NCBI RefSeq assembly: GCF_029167375.1 | Contig: NZ_JARFTP010000014.1 | Coordinates: 1-64,000, forward strand | Length of the DNA stretch: 64,000 bases | Origin: Tsukamurella sp. 8F | GTDB taxonomy: Bacteria > Actinomycetota > Actinomycetes > Mycobacteriales > Mycobacteriaceae | Direction: 5' to 3' | Position numbers and translations under genes: made by a program | Notes under the pieces: model-generated | The model's input: the letters and a program-made list of their open reading frames with translations, nothing else | What the model was told of the DNA's origin: nothing | Databases searched by the model: none | Part shown: positions 19,684 through 29,348 of the stretch, in pieces | Layout of the letters: every line of letters starts with the position of its first letter | Position numbering within the stretch: position 1 is the first letter of the stretch

Positions 19684-22600
19684 GCGCCTTCCACCTGTTC
19701 CTGTTCTTGCGCGATGAGTTTCACGACCCGAGACCCGATCGCTTCGATCGTGAGGTCGCCGGTGAACTGGAACATGGTGACCTGGATATCCAGCTGCTTC
19801 TGGACGCGCGCACCGAACTCCACGGCCATGACCGAATCGATCCCGAGATCCGCGATCGGTCCCTTGGTGTCGATGCCCTCCTCCTCGATGCCGAGGACCT
19901 CGGACAGTTGCTGCACGATCACCTTCACAACGGCCGGGACGCGCTCCTCGTCGGGCAGTCCGAGGATCGCCTGGCGAGCCGCGACCGCTTGCGAGGACGG
20001 TGGCTCCTCGTCGACCACGGCCGCGAATCGCGCACTCTGCGCGGCGGCACGCGCACTGACCCGCCATGTGGACCAGTCGACGTCCGCGATGACCATGTTG
20101 GAGAGGTCGAACCGCGAGGCCTCGAACAGCAGCCCGGCCCCCTCGTCGAGATCGATCGGATTGAAGCCCAGCAGTTCCAGGTATTTGGTCACGGCGAGCG
20201 AGTTCTCGGCCATGCCACCACCGGACATGGCCCCCCAGTTCACCGAGGTCGCCGCCAGACCGCGCGAACGCCGCCAGGCTGCGAACGAGTCCAGCGCCGC
20301 GTTCGCCGCGGCGTAGGCCGCCTGCGGAACCGTGCCCGTGATCGCACTGATCGACGAGTACAGCACGAAAGCGTCGAGCTCCCAACTGCGGCGGGAGATC
20401 TCCGCGTCGAGCGCCAGTGCTCCGGCGATCTTGGGCGCCAGCACGGATCGCACCGCGTCGTAGGTCATATCGGCAACCGGCTGGTCGTCGATCACCCCCG
20501 CCGTGTGGAAGACGCCCCGCAGGGGACGGTCGGTGTCCGCGATGTCGTCGAGAAGCGTGGCGACCGAGTCGCGGTCACTTATATCGACCGCGGCGCATAT
20601 GATCTCGACGCCACGGCGAGCAACGAGCTCGAGGTACCTGCTGACCTCCTCGTCCGGCACGCCCCTTCGGCCGGCCAATACGATCCGTTTGGCGCCGCGG
20701 GCGACGAGCGCGCGGGCGGTCGCCAGCCCGAACGCACCGAGCCCGCCCGTGATCAGGTACGTGGCTCGCGAGCTGACGGGCAGCGTCGGCGGCCTCTGCG
20801 GCAGCAGATCTGGCGCCTCGCCGCGCATGTCCAGCACCACGCGACCCACCTGGGATCCACGGAGAACGACCTCGAAAGCCGAGGCCAGCTCACTGATCGG
20901 GTAGCGCGCGTACGGCAGCGGAACGACCTCGCCGCGCGACAGGAACTCCACGGCCTCTCGCATCAGCGCCTTGAACTTCGTCGGGCGCGCCGCCAGTAGC
21001 CGATCCATATCGACCGCGTAGAACGCGAGATTCTTGGCGAACGGGCGGAGGTCCATCACACCGCCGAAGTAGACGTCCGCCTTGCCCAGCTCGATGATTC
21101 GCGCGAACTCTGCTGCGGCCGTCAGGTTCTGATTGATCACCTCCCCCGGCATCGAGTTGTAGACGACGTCCACTCCGACGCCGTCGGTACGGGCGAGGAT
21201 CTGCTCTACGAACGCCGACGATCGGGAGTCGAAGACGTGCTCGACGCCGAGTCTGCGAACCTCGTCGCGGCGCTCGTCGGTGCTCGCCGTCGCGAAGACG
21301 GTCGCGCCCATCTTGAGGGCGACCTGCACAGCCGCCATGCCCATACCGCCGGCCGCGCCGTGGATGAGTACGGTCTCACCCGGCTCCAGGTGCGCCAGGC
21401 TCCCGAAGGAGTAGAAGGCGGTCAGGAACGGCAGCCCGGACCCGATCGCGAGCGGGTCGAAGTCGATATCCTCCTTCAGTTCCCCCGGCGGGCGGCACAC
21501 CCAGGAGCCACCTCCGTCGAGATCCACGATCGCGTACCTGCGCAGGATGTCGCGCGTGGCCATCGCCATCAGGTCGCCCGGCGCGATGTCGGTCACCTCC
21601 GAACCGACCCGGGTGACGGTCCCGTACCCCTCCATCCCGGGAACGACGCCGAAATACGTCCCCGCGAGCTGGCGTTCGCTCAGGATTCCCAGCACCTTGA
21701 GCGCGTCCTTGTAGTTCAGGCCCACCGTGTCCACGCGGACCTCGACCTCACGTGGCCCGGGAGTGGGCCGAGGGCACTCCCGCAGCGCCAGATCCTTGAG
21801 CAGCCGCGTCCGCGGGAGCACTACCTCATAGGCCACATCCTCATCGACCGCCGGAACGGGGAGATCCCACGGTGAGGCAAGGTCTTTCGACGAGCGCACC
21901 AGCGCCTCGGCGGATCGGCGCGTACCGCGCAGCCGGATCTCGTCAGCGGCCGGATCGGCATCGCGAGAGAGCTCGGCGGCCAGGGTGGGGGCGCTGACGG
22001 AGGCGTCGACGTCTATGGACGTCCAGACGATCGGACTGAGCTCGTTGGCGAGCGTCCGGCGCAGGCCGATCAGCGCGGCATGCGCCGGATCGAGGTCCGT
22101 GTCCCCGTCCGCAACGACACCGGCGGTGGTGATCACGACCACACGCACGTCGAATCGCCCAGCGTCGCTGTCGAATCGGTCGATCACGGCGCCCTGCAGC
22201 GTTCGGGCGAAGACCGAAACCCGGTACACGAGTTCGGGCGCCTCCATCCCCGCACCCGGTACCACCGCGATGCGCAGATATCCTGCGCGCTCGTGCGTCT
22301 CGGCCAGACGCTCGGTTACGGCGCGCGCGAGCTCCGCATCGTCGACATCGGCGCTCCAGTCGATGTCGATCGCGCGAGATCCCGCCAATGCCTCGTGGAT
22401 CGTGTCCGCCCCCGGGCCGACCGAGACGACGGCGTTCACCGCGAGACCGGTGCCGACGGGCTCGTTCTCCGCGTCATCGGCGATCTCGTCCCACCTCCGC
22501 TCGTAGAACAGCCGCTCGAGGTCACCGCCACCGTCGGCGCCGACGCCGATCGGCGCGAACTCGACGCCGTGCATGGCCAGCACCACATCACCGTCGTCGC

Positions 22601-25600
22601 CGACGAGCGCCGCGTCGACCCGCAGTGGCGACGTGGATACCAGAGTGACGACGGCACGAACCTCCGCTGGGACCTCACGGTAGAAGCGGACCCGCTCGAC
22701 TGCCGCCGGGACGTAGGCGATGGGACGTTCGTCGGTGGCTTCGCCGGTCGCCAACAGCACGGCCGCGCACTGCAGCGCAGCATCGGTCAGCGCGGGGTGG
22801 ACCACGTGTGGTGCGGCGGGCACGAAGTCGCCCTCGGCGAGGCCGGTCGCGTCGAGATCGGCGACACAGGTGGAGTCGCCGGTCACGTACGCCTGCCGAA
22901 TACGTTGGAAAGCAGGCCCATACGTCAACCCCAGCGCCGCCATCGCCGTGTACAACTCGTCGTGGCCCAGGACGATATCCTCGGCCGATGCCTGCGGGAC
23001 ATCGATCTTCGCGGCGCCGGACTCGATCTCGACCAGACGTCCCCACGAATGGATGGTCCAGATGTCCCCGTGCGCCGAGCGCGATTTGATGGTGACCCGT
23101 TTGGAAGCGGCCTCGACCGCGACTCGCATCACCGGGACGTCGTGGTCGGCGACCACGAGGGGAGCCGTGAACGCGAGCGCATCGACGCCGCATCCCTGGC
23201 CACCGCCGCGTTGGCGAGCCGCCGCGAGCGCGGCGTCGATGTAGGCCGCACCCGGCAGCACCACCGCGCCACCGACGTTGTGATCGCGAAGCCACGGTAG
23301 GTTCGCCGGCGCCAGGGTGACCTCCCACTCCGAGTCGAGCGAATCGGTGCGGTCTCCCAGCAGTGCATAGCGATTCGCATCGCCGTAGCGGTAGCCGAGG
23401 GTGCGCGGATCCTCCTCCCAGACGTCGATGTGCGCCCAGGGATAGCGCGGTAGGTCCATGTGCCCGGTGGACGCCTCGTCGTAGACCGTCGCGTCACCCG
23501 GGTGGTCCACGGCGCCGGCCTGGTACAGCTCGGCCAGCGCATCGAGCACCGCCGTGTCGGCTCCCTTGTCTCTGTGGAGGGTCGGGACCACTGCGCCCGC
23601 GAGGCTGTTGCGCACGAGGACCTCGCGGATGTTGCCGGCCAGAACCGGGTGGGGGCCCACCTCGAGGAAGACACGGAAGTGCTCGTCGACGAGATTCTCG
23701 ATCGCATCGGCGAAACGCACTGTCTCGCGGACGTTTCTGCACCAGTACTGCGGATCCGCGGCGGTCGGTCCGTCGATCAGACCTCCCGTGACAGTGGAGT
23801 ACAGCGGGATGGACGCCTCGCGTGGGGTGAGACCATCCAACGCCTCCGCCAGGTCCGGGAGGATCGGATCCATCAACCTGCTGTGATACGGCACCTCCAC
23901 CCGCAGCCGCCGTGCGAACACGCCGTCGCCGGTGAGCTCGGTTCGCACCGCTTCTATGGCCTCGTCGAGTCCTGCCAGCGTGACAGTGGCCGCGCCGTTC
24001 ACCGCGGCGATGGAGACCGCCTCACCGAAAGGTGCGCAGCGACGTCTCGCCTCGTCCACGCTCAGGCCGACCGCGAGCATTCCCCCCGTGCCGGCGGTCA
24101 GCGCCTGCAGGCGTGAGCGGTGGTACGAAACCTTCAGTGCATCGGTAAGACTCAGCGCTCCGCAGACGTAGGCGGCCGCGACTTCGCCGACGCTGTGCCC
24201 CACCACGGCGACCGGACGCACCCCGAAGCCCGAGAAGTGGTCGGCGAGCGCGACTTGGATGAGGAAGTTCGCGGGCTGCGCGATATCGGTGCGCGTGACC
24301 TTCGACGACGCCTGGTCCGCCTGCAGCTCCTTCAGGATCGACCAGCCCGACAGCTCACGAAATTCTCGATCGATGGCATGCGCCGTGTCGCGGAATCGCC
24401 CCGGCTCGCCGAGCAGGTCTCGCCCCATCCCCCACCACTGCGGTCCCATCCCGCTGAACACGAAGACCGGTGCGTGCACGCCTTCGACGAGGACACGGTC
24501 CGGCACTCGCCCGTCGCCGGACCCGAATGCTGCCAGCTGGCTTCCCAGGTCGTCCGCATCGGTGAATACGAAACCCCTGCGCAGGAAGTGGTGGGCACGC
24601 CTGGACGTGACCGCGGTCTTGAGCTCCGAGACATCAACGGCGCCATCACCGTTCGGTGTCACCAGTTCGCTGTAGCGGCGCGCGAGCCCACGCAGCGATT
24701 CCTCGCTGCGTGCCGACACGGGAAAGACACGCACCCCGTCGCGGTGCGGTGCGGACGGAGCCGACTCGGGCGCACGTTCGACCAGCACATGCGCGTTGGT
24801 ACCGCCGTAACCGAAGCTGTTCACGGCCGCGCAACGCCCGTGCAGGTCCTCCGGCTCCAGCGGCACCGTCAGGCCGAGGTCGTCGAATTCGATATTCGGA
24901 TTCGGGTTCTCGAGGAACGCCTGCGGCGCAACCTTTCCCGCTCGCACGGTGAGTGCTGCCTTGATGAGGCCCGCGACGCCGGCCGCCGCCTCGGTGTGCC
25001 CGAAGTTGTTCTTCACCGAACCGATCCGCAGACGATGCGCGCGCCCGTCGGCTTTTCCGTACGCGCGCCCCAGCGCCTCGGCCTCCAGCGGGTCACCCAC
25101 ACCGGTCCCGGTGCCATGCGCCTCGACGTATCCCACATCGCCCGGATCGACACCCGCCTGCCGGCAGACCTTGATCGCGAGCTCGTACTGGGAGTCGGGG
25201 TTGGGCACCGGGAGCGCAAGCGTGCGCCCATCCTGGTTCACCGCGCTGCCCCGGATCACCGCGTAGATCCGGTCGCCGTCGCGCTGCGCCTGTTCCAGTT
25301 GCTTGAGCACCACGACGCCGACGCCTTCGCCACGCCCGTAGCCGTCCGCGGACGCGTCGAAGGACTTGCAGCGGCCGTCCACCGACAGGAAGCGGCCCTT
25401 ACACATGGTGATGAACGTTTCGGGCTGGAAGATGACGTTCGATCCCCCGACCAGGGCGACTTCGCACTCCCCGTCCACGAGCGCTCGGACGCCGAGATGC
25501 GTCGCGACGAGCGATGACGAGCATGCCGTGTCGACGGTCATACTCGGGCCGCGTAGATCGAGCGCATGCGAAAGGCGGTTGGCCAGCAACGTCTGCGAGG

Positions 25601-26045
25601 CGCTCGTCGCCGCGAAGTTATCGATCCGGTCGAGCGAGTGCGAGGACGCCTTTCCCACCGCGTTGTCGTTGGTGAACCCGCCCATGAAAGTGCCGACCGA
25701 GCGACCTGCCACCTTTCCGGCTATCCCGGCATCGTCGAGCGCGTCCCACGCGACCTGCAGCAGGCGACGCTGCTGCGGATCCAAACTCGCGGCTTCGCGC
25801 CTCGAGATTCCGAAGAAGTCAGGGTCGAACTGCTCGAGTGGGCTGTCGACGAAGGCGGCGTGCCGCGTATACATGCGTCCGGGAGCGCTCGGATCGGGAT
25901 CGTAGTAGCGCTCGACATCCCAACGGCTGGAAGGGATCTCAACAACGGCGTCCCCCTTGCCGACGATAAAGTCCCAGAAGCTCTCGGGGTCGGTGATGCC
26001 GCCCGGGAACTGGCAGCCTATTCCAACGATCGCGATATTAACCAT
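19680..26045 (-). CDS. Type I fully reducing polyketide synthase (Mas/Pks5-like)
   Basis: 2121-aa single-module synthase with order KS-AT-DH-ER-KR-ACP. Catalytic marks seen: KS C175 in DTACSSS plus EAHGTGTG and KNNFGHTEAAAG; AT S618 in GHSVGE; DH H922 in HNVGGAVVLPG and D1088; ER nucleotide site LIHGAAGGMGMAAV at about 1560-1573; KR GGLGAFG at about 1767 with Y1911; ACP S2071 in GIDSVMAVEF. All domains look intact. Size and order match mycocerosic acid synthase-type enzymes, which extend acyl chains iteratively to long methyl-branched acids. The extender unit (malonyl or methylmalonyl) cannot be settled by eye. No loading domain or adjacent FadD/PapA gene is seen. It is divergent from an MmpL gene. 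Confidence 0.95.
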   Translation of the reverse strand: MVNIAIVGIGCQFPGGITDPESFWDFIVGKGDAVVEIPSSRWDVERYYDPDPSAPGRMYTRHAAFVDSPLEQFDPDFFGISRREAASLDPQQRRLLQVAWDALDDAGIAGKVAGRSVGTFMGGFTNDNAVGKASSHSLDRIDNFAATSASQTLLANRLSHALDLRGPSMTVDTACSSSLVATHLGVRALVDGECEVALVGGSNVIFQPETFITMCKGRFLSVDGRCKSFDASADGYGRGEGVGVVVLKQLEQAQRDGDRIYAVIRGSAVNQDGRTLALPVPNPDSQYELAIKVCRQAGVDPGDVGYVEAHGTGTGVGDPLEAEALGRAYGKADGRAHRLRIGSVKNNFGHTEAAAGVAGLIKAALTVRAGKVAPQAFLENPNPNIEFDDLGLTVPLEPEDLHGRCAAVNSFGYGGTNAHVLVERAPESAPSAPHRDGVRVFPVSARSEESLRGLARRYSELVTPNGDGAVDVSELKTAVTSRRAHHFLRRGFVFTDADDLGSQLAAFGSGDGRVPDRVLVEGVHAPVFVFSGMGPQWWGMGRDLLGEPGRFRDTAHAIDREFRELSGWSILKELQADQASSKVTRTDIAQPANFLIQVALADHFSGFGVRPVAVVGHSVGEVAAAYVCGALSLTDALKVSYHRSRLQALTAGTGGMLAVGLSVDEARRRCAPFGEAVSIAAVNGAATVTLAGLDEAIEAVRTELTGDGVFARRLRVEVPYHSRLMDPILPDLAEALDGLTPREASIPLYSTVTGGLIDGPTAADPQYWCRNVRETVRFADAIENLVDEHFRVFLEVGPHPVLAGNIREVLVRNSLAGAVVPTLHRDKGADTAVLDALAELYQAGAVDHPGDATVYDEASTGHMDLPRYPWAHIDVWEEDPRTLGYRYGDANRYALLGDRTDSLDSEWEVTLAPANLPWLRDHNVGGAVVLPGAAYIDAALAAARQRGGGQGCGVDALAFTAPLVVADHDVPVMRVAVEAASKRVTIKSRSAHGDIWTIHSWGRLVEIESGAAKIDVPQASAEDIVLGHDELYTAMAALGLTYGPAFQRIRQAYVTGDSTCVADLDATGLAEGDFVPAAPHVVHPALTDAALQCAAVLLATGEATDERPIAYVPAAVERVRFYREVPAEVRAVVTLVSTSPLRVDAALVGDDGDVVLAMHGVEFAPIGVGADGGGDLERLFYERRWDEIADDAENEPVGTGLAVNAVVSVGPGADTIHEALAGSRAIDIDWSADVDDAELARAVTERLAETHERAGYLRIAVVPGAGMEAPELVYRVSVFARTLQGAVIDRFDSDAGRFDVRVVVITTAGVVADGDTDLDPAHAALIGLRRTLANELSPIVWTSIDVDASVSAPTLAAELSRDADPAADEIRLRGTRRSAEALVRSSKDLASPWDLPVPAVDEDVAYEVVLPRTRLLKDLALRECPRPTPGPREVEVRVDTVGLNYKDALKVLGILSERQLAGTYFGVVPGMEGYGTVTRVGSEVTDIAPGDLMAMATRDILRRYAIVDLDGGGSWVCRPPGELKEDIDFDPLAIGSGLPFLTAFYSFGSLAHLEPGETVLIHGAAGGMGMAAVQVALKMGATVFATASTDERRDEVRRLGVEHVFDSRSSAFVEQILARTDGVGVDVVYNSMPGEVINQNLTAAAEFARIIELGKADVYFGGVMDLRPFAKNLAFYAVDMDRLLAARPTKFKALMREAVEFLSRGEVVPLPYARYPISELASAFEVVLRGSQVGRVVLDMRGEAPDLLPQRPPTLPVSSRATYLITGGLGAFGLATARALVARGAKRIVLAGRRGVPDEEVSRYLELVARRGVEIICAAVDISDRDSVATLLDDIADTDRPLRGVFHTAGVIDDQPVADMTYDAVRSVLAPKIAGALALDAEISRRSWELDAFVLYSSISAITGTVPQAAYAAANAALDSFAAWRRSRGLAATSVNWGAMSGGGMAENSLAVTKYLELLGFNPIDLDEGAGLLFEASRFDLSNMVIADVDWSTWRVSARAAAQSARFAAVVDEEPPSSQAVAARQAILGLPDEERVPAVVKVIVQQLSEVLGIEEEGIDTKGPIADLGIDSVMAVEFGARVQKQLDIQVTMFQFTGDLTIEAIGSRVVKLIAQEQEQVEGA

Positions 26046-26098
26046 GAAACGCCCCTACTTACGTCATACGCGTCAACGACGCCCGTCAGGCCCCGAAT

Positions 26099-26119
26099 GC
26101 GAATACACCGGGCGAATAC
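26099..26119. repeat. Direct repeat GCGAATAC in the PKS leader
   Basis: GCGAATAC occurs at 26099-26106 and 26112-26119, starting 13 nt apart, inside the predicted untranslated leader of the PKS transcript. It may be a second regulatory site; the function is unknown. Confidence 0.35.
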
Positions 26120-26145
26120 GCTTTTACTGCGCTGTGGCTGAGATC

Positions 26146-26175
26146 ACGTTAAGGTGACAGATCGGAACCTGTCAA
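26146..26175 (-). promoter_or_regulatory. PKS promoter overlapped by a palindromic operator
   Basis: On the minus strand a consensus -35 TTGACA (26170-26175) and a -10 TAACGT (26146-26151) are separated by 18 nt. A perfect palindrome TGACAG-N8-CTGTCA (26155-26174) covers the spacer and most of the -35. This is the expected position for a repressor. The start point would be near 26139, leaving a leader of about 94 nt before the PKS ATG. The site could also affect the divergent MmpL gene. Confidence 0.6.
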
Positions 26176-26273
26176 GACTCGACAAACAGAGACCACCGGA
26201 GCGGCCAGCGCGAATGTCACGTAAGCGACAGGTCGTCCTCTTTGCCCAACACACACATTGGACACATCGTATT

Positions 26274-29200
26274 GTGAAGATATTCACGCGCGCCGCACTC
26301 GGCACCGGCAGGCTGTCGACCCGCCATCCGTTGCTCACGATCGGGGCCTGGCTGTTGCTCGCCGCGATCCTCAATCTCGCTGTGCCACAGATTCACGTCG
26401 TCGCGGCGACGCGATCGGCGGACTTCATCCCGCGGGACGCGCCTGCCGTCCAAGCGCTCACGAACATGGGGGTCCGCTTCGACGAGTCGACCTCGTCGGG
26501 CTCGTCCTACGTGATCCTGCATAGGGACGGGAAGCTCACCTCGGCGGACCAGCAGTACTACCGCCAACTACTCGGCCGCCTCGGCACGGACCGCGATCAT
26601 GTCCAGTCCGTGCAGGATCTGTGGGGGAACCCGACCACGGCACCGGCAGCGCTGAGCCCCGACAAGACCACTGTCTACGCACTGATCCGATTGGCCGGAG
26701 ATACGGGGACGTCGAAGGCCGTCGCGTCGGTCAAGGCTGTTCGTGCTGCCGTCTCGGATCTGCCACGCCCGCCCGGACTGACCGCCCTCGTGGCGGGCCC
26801 CGCCGCTACGATCTCCGACGAGTTCGCCGGCATCGAGAAGTCACTGCCGATCGTCACTCTCGTGACCATCGTGTGCATCATGATGGTGCTGTTCGTGGTC
26901 TACCGCTCGGTCATCGCGGTCGCGATCCCGCTGATCACCATCGGACTGGCGCTCGCAGTGGCGAACGGCACCGTGTCCTTCCTCGGACTGCACGGCATGC
27001 CGGTGTCGATCTTCTCCGTGTCCCTACTGTCTGCCATCGTCCTCGGCGCAGGCACCGACTACGCCATCTTCCTCATCAGTCGGTACCACGAGGCACGGCG
27101 CGCCGGCATCCCCGCAGCCGACGCGCTCGAGACCGGCTTCACTCGCATCGCGCCGGTGATCATCGCGTCGGGACTCGTCGTGACACTCACGTGCGCGGCC
27201 ATGGTGGTGACCAAGATCGGTCTGTTCCGCACGGTCGGGCTGCCCTGTGCTATCGGCGTAGCCGTCACGCTGCTCGCAGCTCTCACACTCACGCCCGCGA
27301 TGATGCGGCTCGCGGCGCGGTTCGGCTTCCTCGAGCCGCGCGCCCGCAAATCGCCGCTGCGCTACTGGCATTGGATCGGGGTCCGCACCGTCCGAAGCCC
27401 GGCACGCGTCCTCGCCGTCGCGGCCGGTGCGCTGGTGCTACTCGCCGCGGCGGTCCCGACTATCCACCTGAGCTACGACGAACGTGCGGCGCAACCCAAG
27501 GACACCGACAGCAATCGCGGCGACGCGCTCATCGCGGCGCATTACCACGGCAACGTGCTGTTGCCGCAGTACGTGACCATCACCGCCGACCACGACCTGC
27601 GCAATACGAAGGACTACGCGACATTGGAGGCGGTGGCCGACGCGGTGGCGAAGGTACCGGATGTGGTGGCCGTCCAGTCGGTGAGCCGCCCACTGGGCAA
27701 GACGATCAAGGAGAGCTCGCTCGGCTACCAGGCCGGCGTCGTGGCCGACGGGCTGTTCGGCGGCGTCAGCGAACTCGACAAGGCTCAGCCCAGGATCAAG
27801 CAGCTGACCGACGGTACCGGCCGCCTCGCGAAGGGAGCGGGACAGCTGAAATCGGGCTCCGAGCAGCTCAGCAGTGGAATCAAACAGGCCGTCTCGGGCT
27901 CCGAGCAACTCGTCGACGGCAACCGTCGCCTATCGGCCGGTCTCGGTCAGGCCAAGACGGGGTCGGCACAGCTGCGCAACGGCGCGGATCGCCTCGCCGC
28001 CGGCGCAAACGAGCTCTCGAACGGCGTCCAGCAGTACCTCGGTTTTCTCGATGCCCCCCAGCAGTTCCTCTCCTCACTGCGGGCACAGGTCGCATCCACC
28101 CCGAACTGCGCGAGCCAACCCATGTGCGGAGCGATCGCGAATCTCCTGAAGTTCCTCGACTCCACGCCCGCGGCACAGACACTCTCGCAGATCGACCGGC
28201 TCCGCACCGGGGTGCAGCAGCTCTCCGACGGGAGCCGCCAGCTCGCGGACGGACTCCAGCGGCTCGATACTGGCCTGGGGCAGGCAAGCGACGGAGCCGA
28301 TGCTCTGCTCGACGGCCAGACCCGGCTCAATACCGGCCTGCATCAGCTCGACGACGGTGGTAACCGGCTCGTCGGGGGCAGCGAAGCGCTCGCAGACGGA
28401 TCCCAGCAGGTCGACGGTGGAGTCAATCAGATGACATCGCAGCTCTCGCGCATGCGCACCGGCCTCACGACTGCCGGGGGCTACCTCGATGAGCTCCGTA
28501 CCAACACGTCGCCCGGCCCCAGCGGGGGCTTCTACATACCGCAGTTCGCCATGGATCGACCTGACTTCCAGACCGCGGTGAAGCTCTTCGTCTCGCCCGA
28601 CGGCAAGATGGCCCGCATGATCGTCACCGATCAGGGCGACCCGTTCAGCACCGCTGCGATGGAGCGCACCGGCGCCATCCTGCGCGCCGCGCAGCAGGCG
28701 GTCAGGGGGACATCCCTGGACCGCTCCGCCGTCGACGTCACCGGACTCACACCGGTGTACCGCGACCTGCGCTCGATGGCGATGCGCGATCTCGTGATCA
28801 TCGTCGTACTGGCCAGCCTGCTGGCGTTCGTGATCATCGCCGCGCTGGTGCGCAGCCTCGTGGTGCCGATATACGTCGTCGGCAGCGCGATTCTGTCGTT
28901 CGCAGCCGCGCTCGGGCTGAGTATCCTGCTGTGGCAACATATTCTGCGACAGCCACTGCACTGGGCCGTGCCCTCGCTCTCGTTCATCATCCTGGTGTCC
29001 GTCGCGGCCGACTACAACGTCCTACTGATGTCCCGGGTACGCGACGAGGCCCTTCGTTCACGCCTGGGACTCCGGGGTTCCCCACGTCACGCGATCATCA
29101 AGGCGGTGACCTCCACCGGGGGCGTGATCACCACGGCCGGCGCGGTCTTCGCCATCACCATGCTCGCGCTGACGGCAGCCTCGGCGGGGAACACCGCGCA

Positions 29201-29348
29201 GGTGGGTTTCACGATCGGCGCAGGGCTCATCATCGACACCATGGTGGTCCGCACCGTTGTGGTACCGGGCATCGCCACGCTCGTCGGGCGCTGGAACTGG
29301 TGGCCCTCCGGGGTGGCTGCGCGCCGCCGACGCCCCCGCGGTACCTAG
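26274..29348 (+). CDS. MmpL-family lipid exporter with periplasmic coiled-coil hairpin
   Basis: 1024-aa RND-superfamily transporter. The two halves carry the MmpL signatures GAGTDYAIFLISRYHE and VAADYNVLLMSRVRDE. Between the halves is a helical hairpin built of repeats such as LSDGSRQLADGL. The arms run at about 27810-28040 and 28190-28460, and a C-x5-C pair (codons at 28107 and 28125) lies at the tip. MmpL4/5-type exporters have a comparable coil. I chose the GTG at 26274: upstream codons as far as a possible GTG at 26154 lose the high-GC third positions and would run through the PKS promoter. It probably exports the PKS lipid. Confidence 0.9.
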   Translation: MKIFTRAALGTGRLSTRHPLLTIGAWLLLAAILNLAVPQIHVVAATRSADFIPRDAPAVQALTNMGVRFDESTSSGSSYVILHRDGKLTSADQQYYRQLLGRLGTDRDHVQSVQDLWGNPTTAPAALSPDKTTVYALIRLAGDTGTSKAVASVKAVRAAVSDLPRPPGLTALVAGPAATISDEFAGIEKSLPIVTLVTIVCIMMVLFVVYRSVIAVAIPLITIGLALAVANGTVSFLGLHGMPVSIFSVSLLSAIVLGAGTDYAIFLISRYHEARRAGIPAADALETGFTRIAPVIIASGLVVTLTCAAMVVTKIGLFRTVGLPCAIGVAVTLLAALTLTPAMMRLAARFGFLEPRARKSPLRYWHWIGVRTVRSPARVLAVAAGALVLLAAAVPTIHLSYDERAAQPKDTDSNRGDALIAAHYHGNVLLPQYVTITADHDLRNTKDYATLEAVADAVAKVPDVVAVQSVSRPLGKTIKESSLGYQAGVVADGLFGGVSELDKAQPRIKQLTDGTGRLAKGAGQLKSGSEQLSSGIKQAVSGSEQLVDGNRRLSAGLGQAKTGSAQLRNGADRLAAGANELSNGVQQYLGFLDAPQQFLSSLRAQVASTPNCASQPMCGAIANLLKFLDSTPAAQTLSQIDRLRTGVQQLSDGSRQLADGLQRLDTGLGQASDGADALLDGQTRLNTGLHQLDDGGNRLVGGSEALADGSQQVDGGVNQMTSQLSRMRTGLTTAGGYLDELRTNTSPGPSGGFYIPQFAMDRPDFQTAVKLFVSPDGKMARMIVTDQGDPFSTAAMERTGAILRAAQQAVRGTSLDRSAVDVTGLTPVYRDLRSMAMRDLVIIVVLASLLAFVIIAALVRSLVVPIYVVGSAILSFAAALGLSILLWQHILRQPLHWAVPSLSFIILVSVAADYNVLLMSRVRDEALRSRLGLRGSPRHAIIKAVTSTGGVITTAGAVFAITMLALTAASAGNTAQVGFTIGAGLIIDTMVVRTVVVPGIATLVGRWNWWPSGVAARRRRPRGT

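Noticed and set aside
26154-26273. GTG at 26154 or ATG at 26214 as start of the MmpL gene
   Set aside because: Third codon positions before 26274 lose the GC bias, no ribosome site is present, and the PKS promoter and palindrome occupy this stretch.
8233-29348. Prophage or transposon carrying the mce and PKS cassettes
   Set aside because: No integrase, transposase, phage structural gene or terminal repeat is present.
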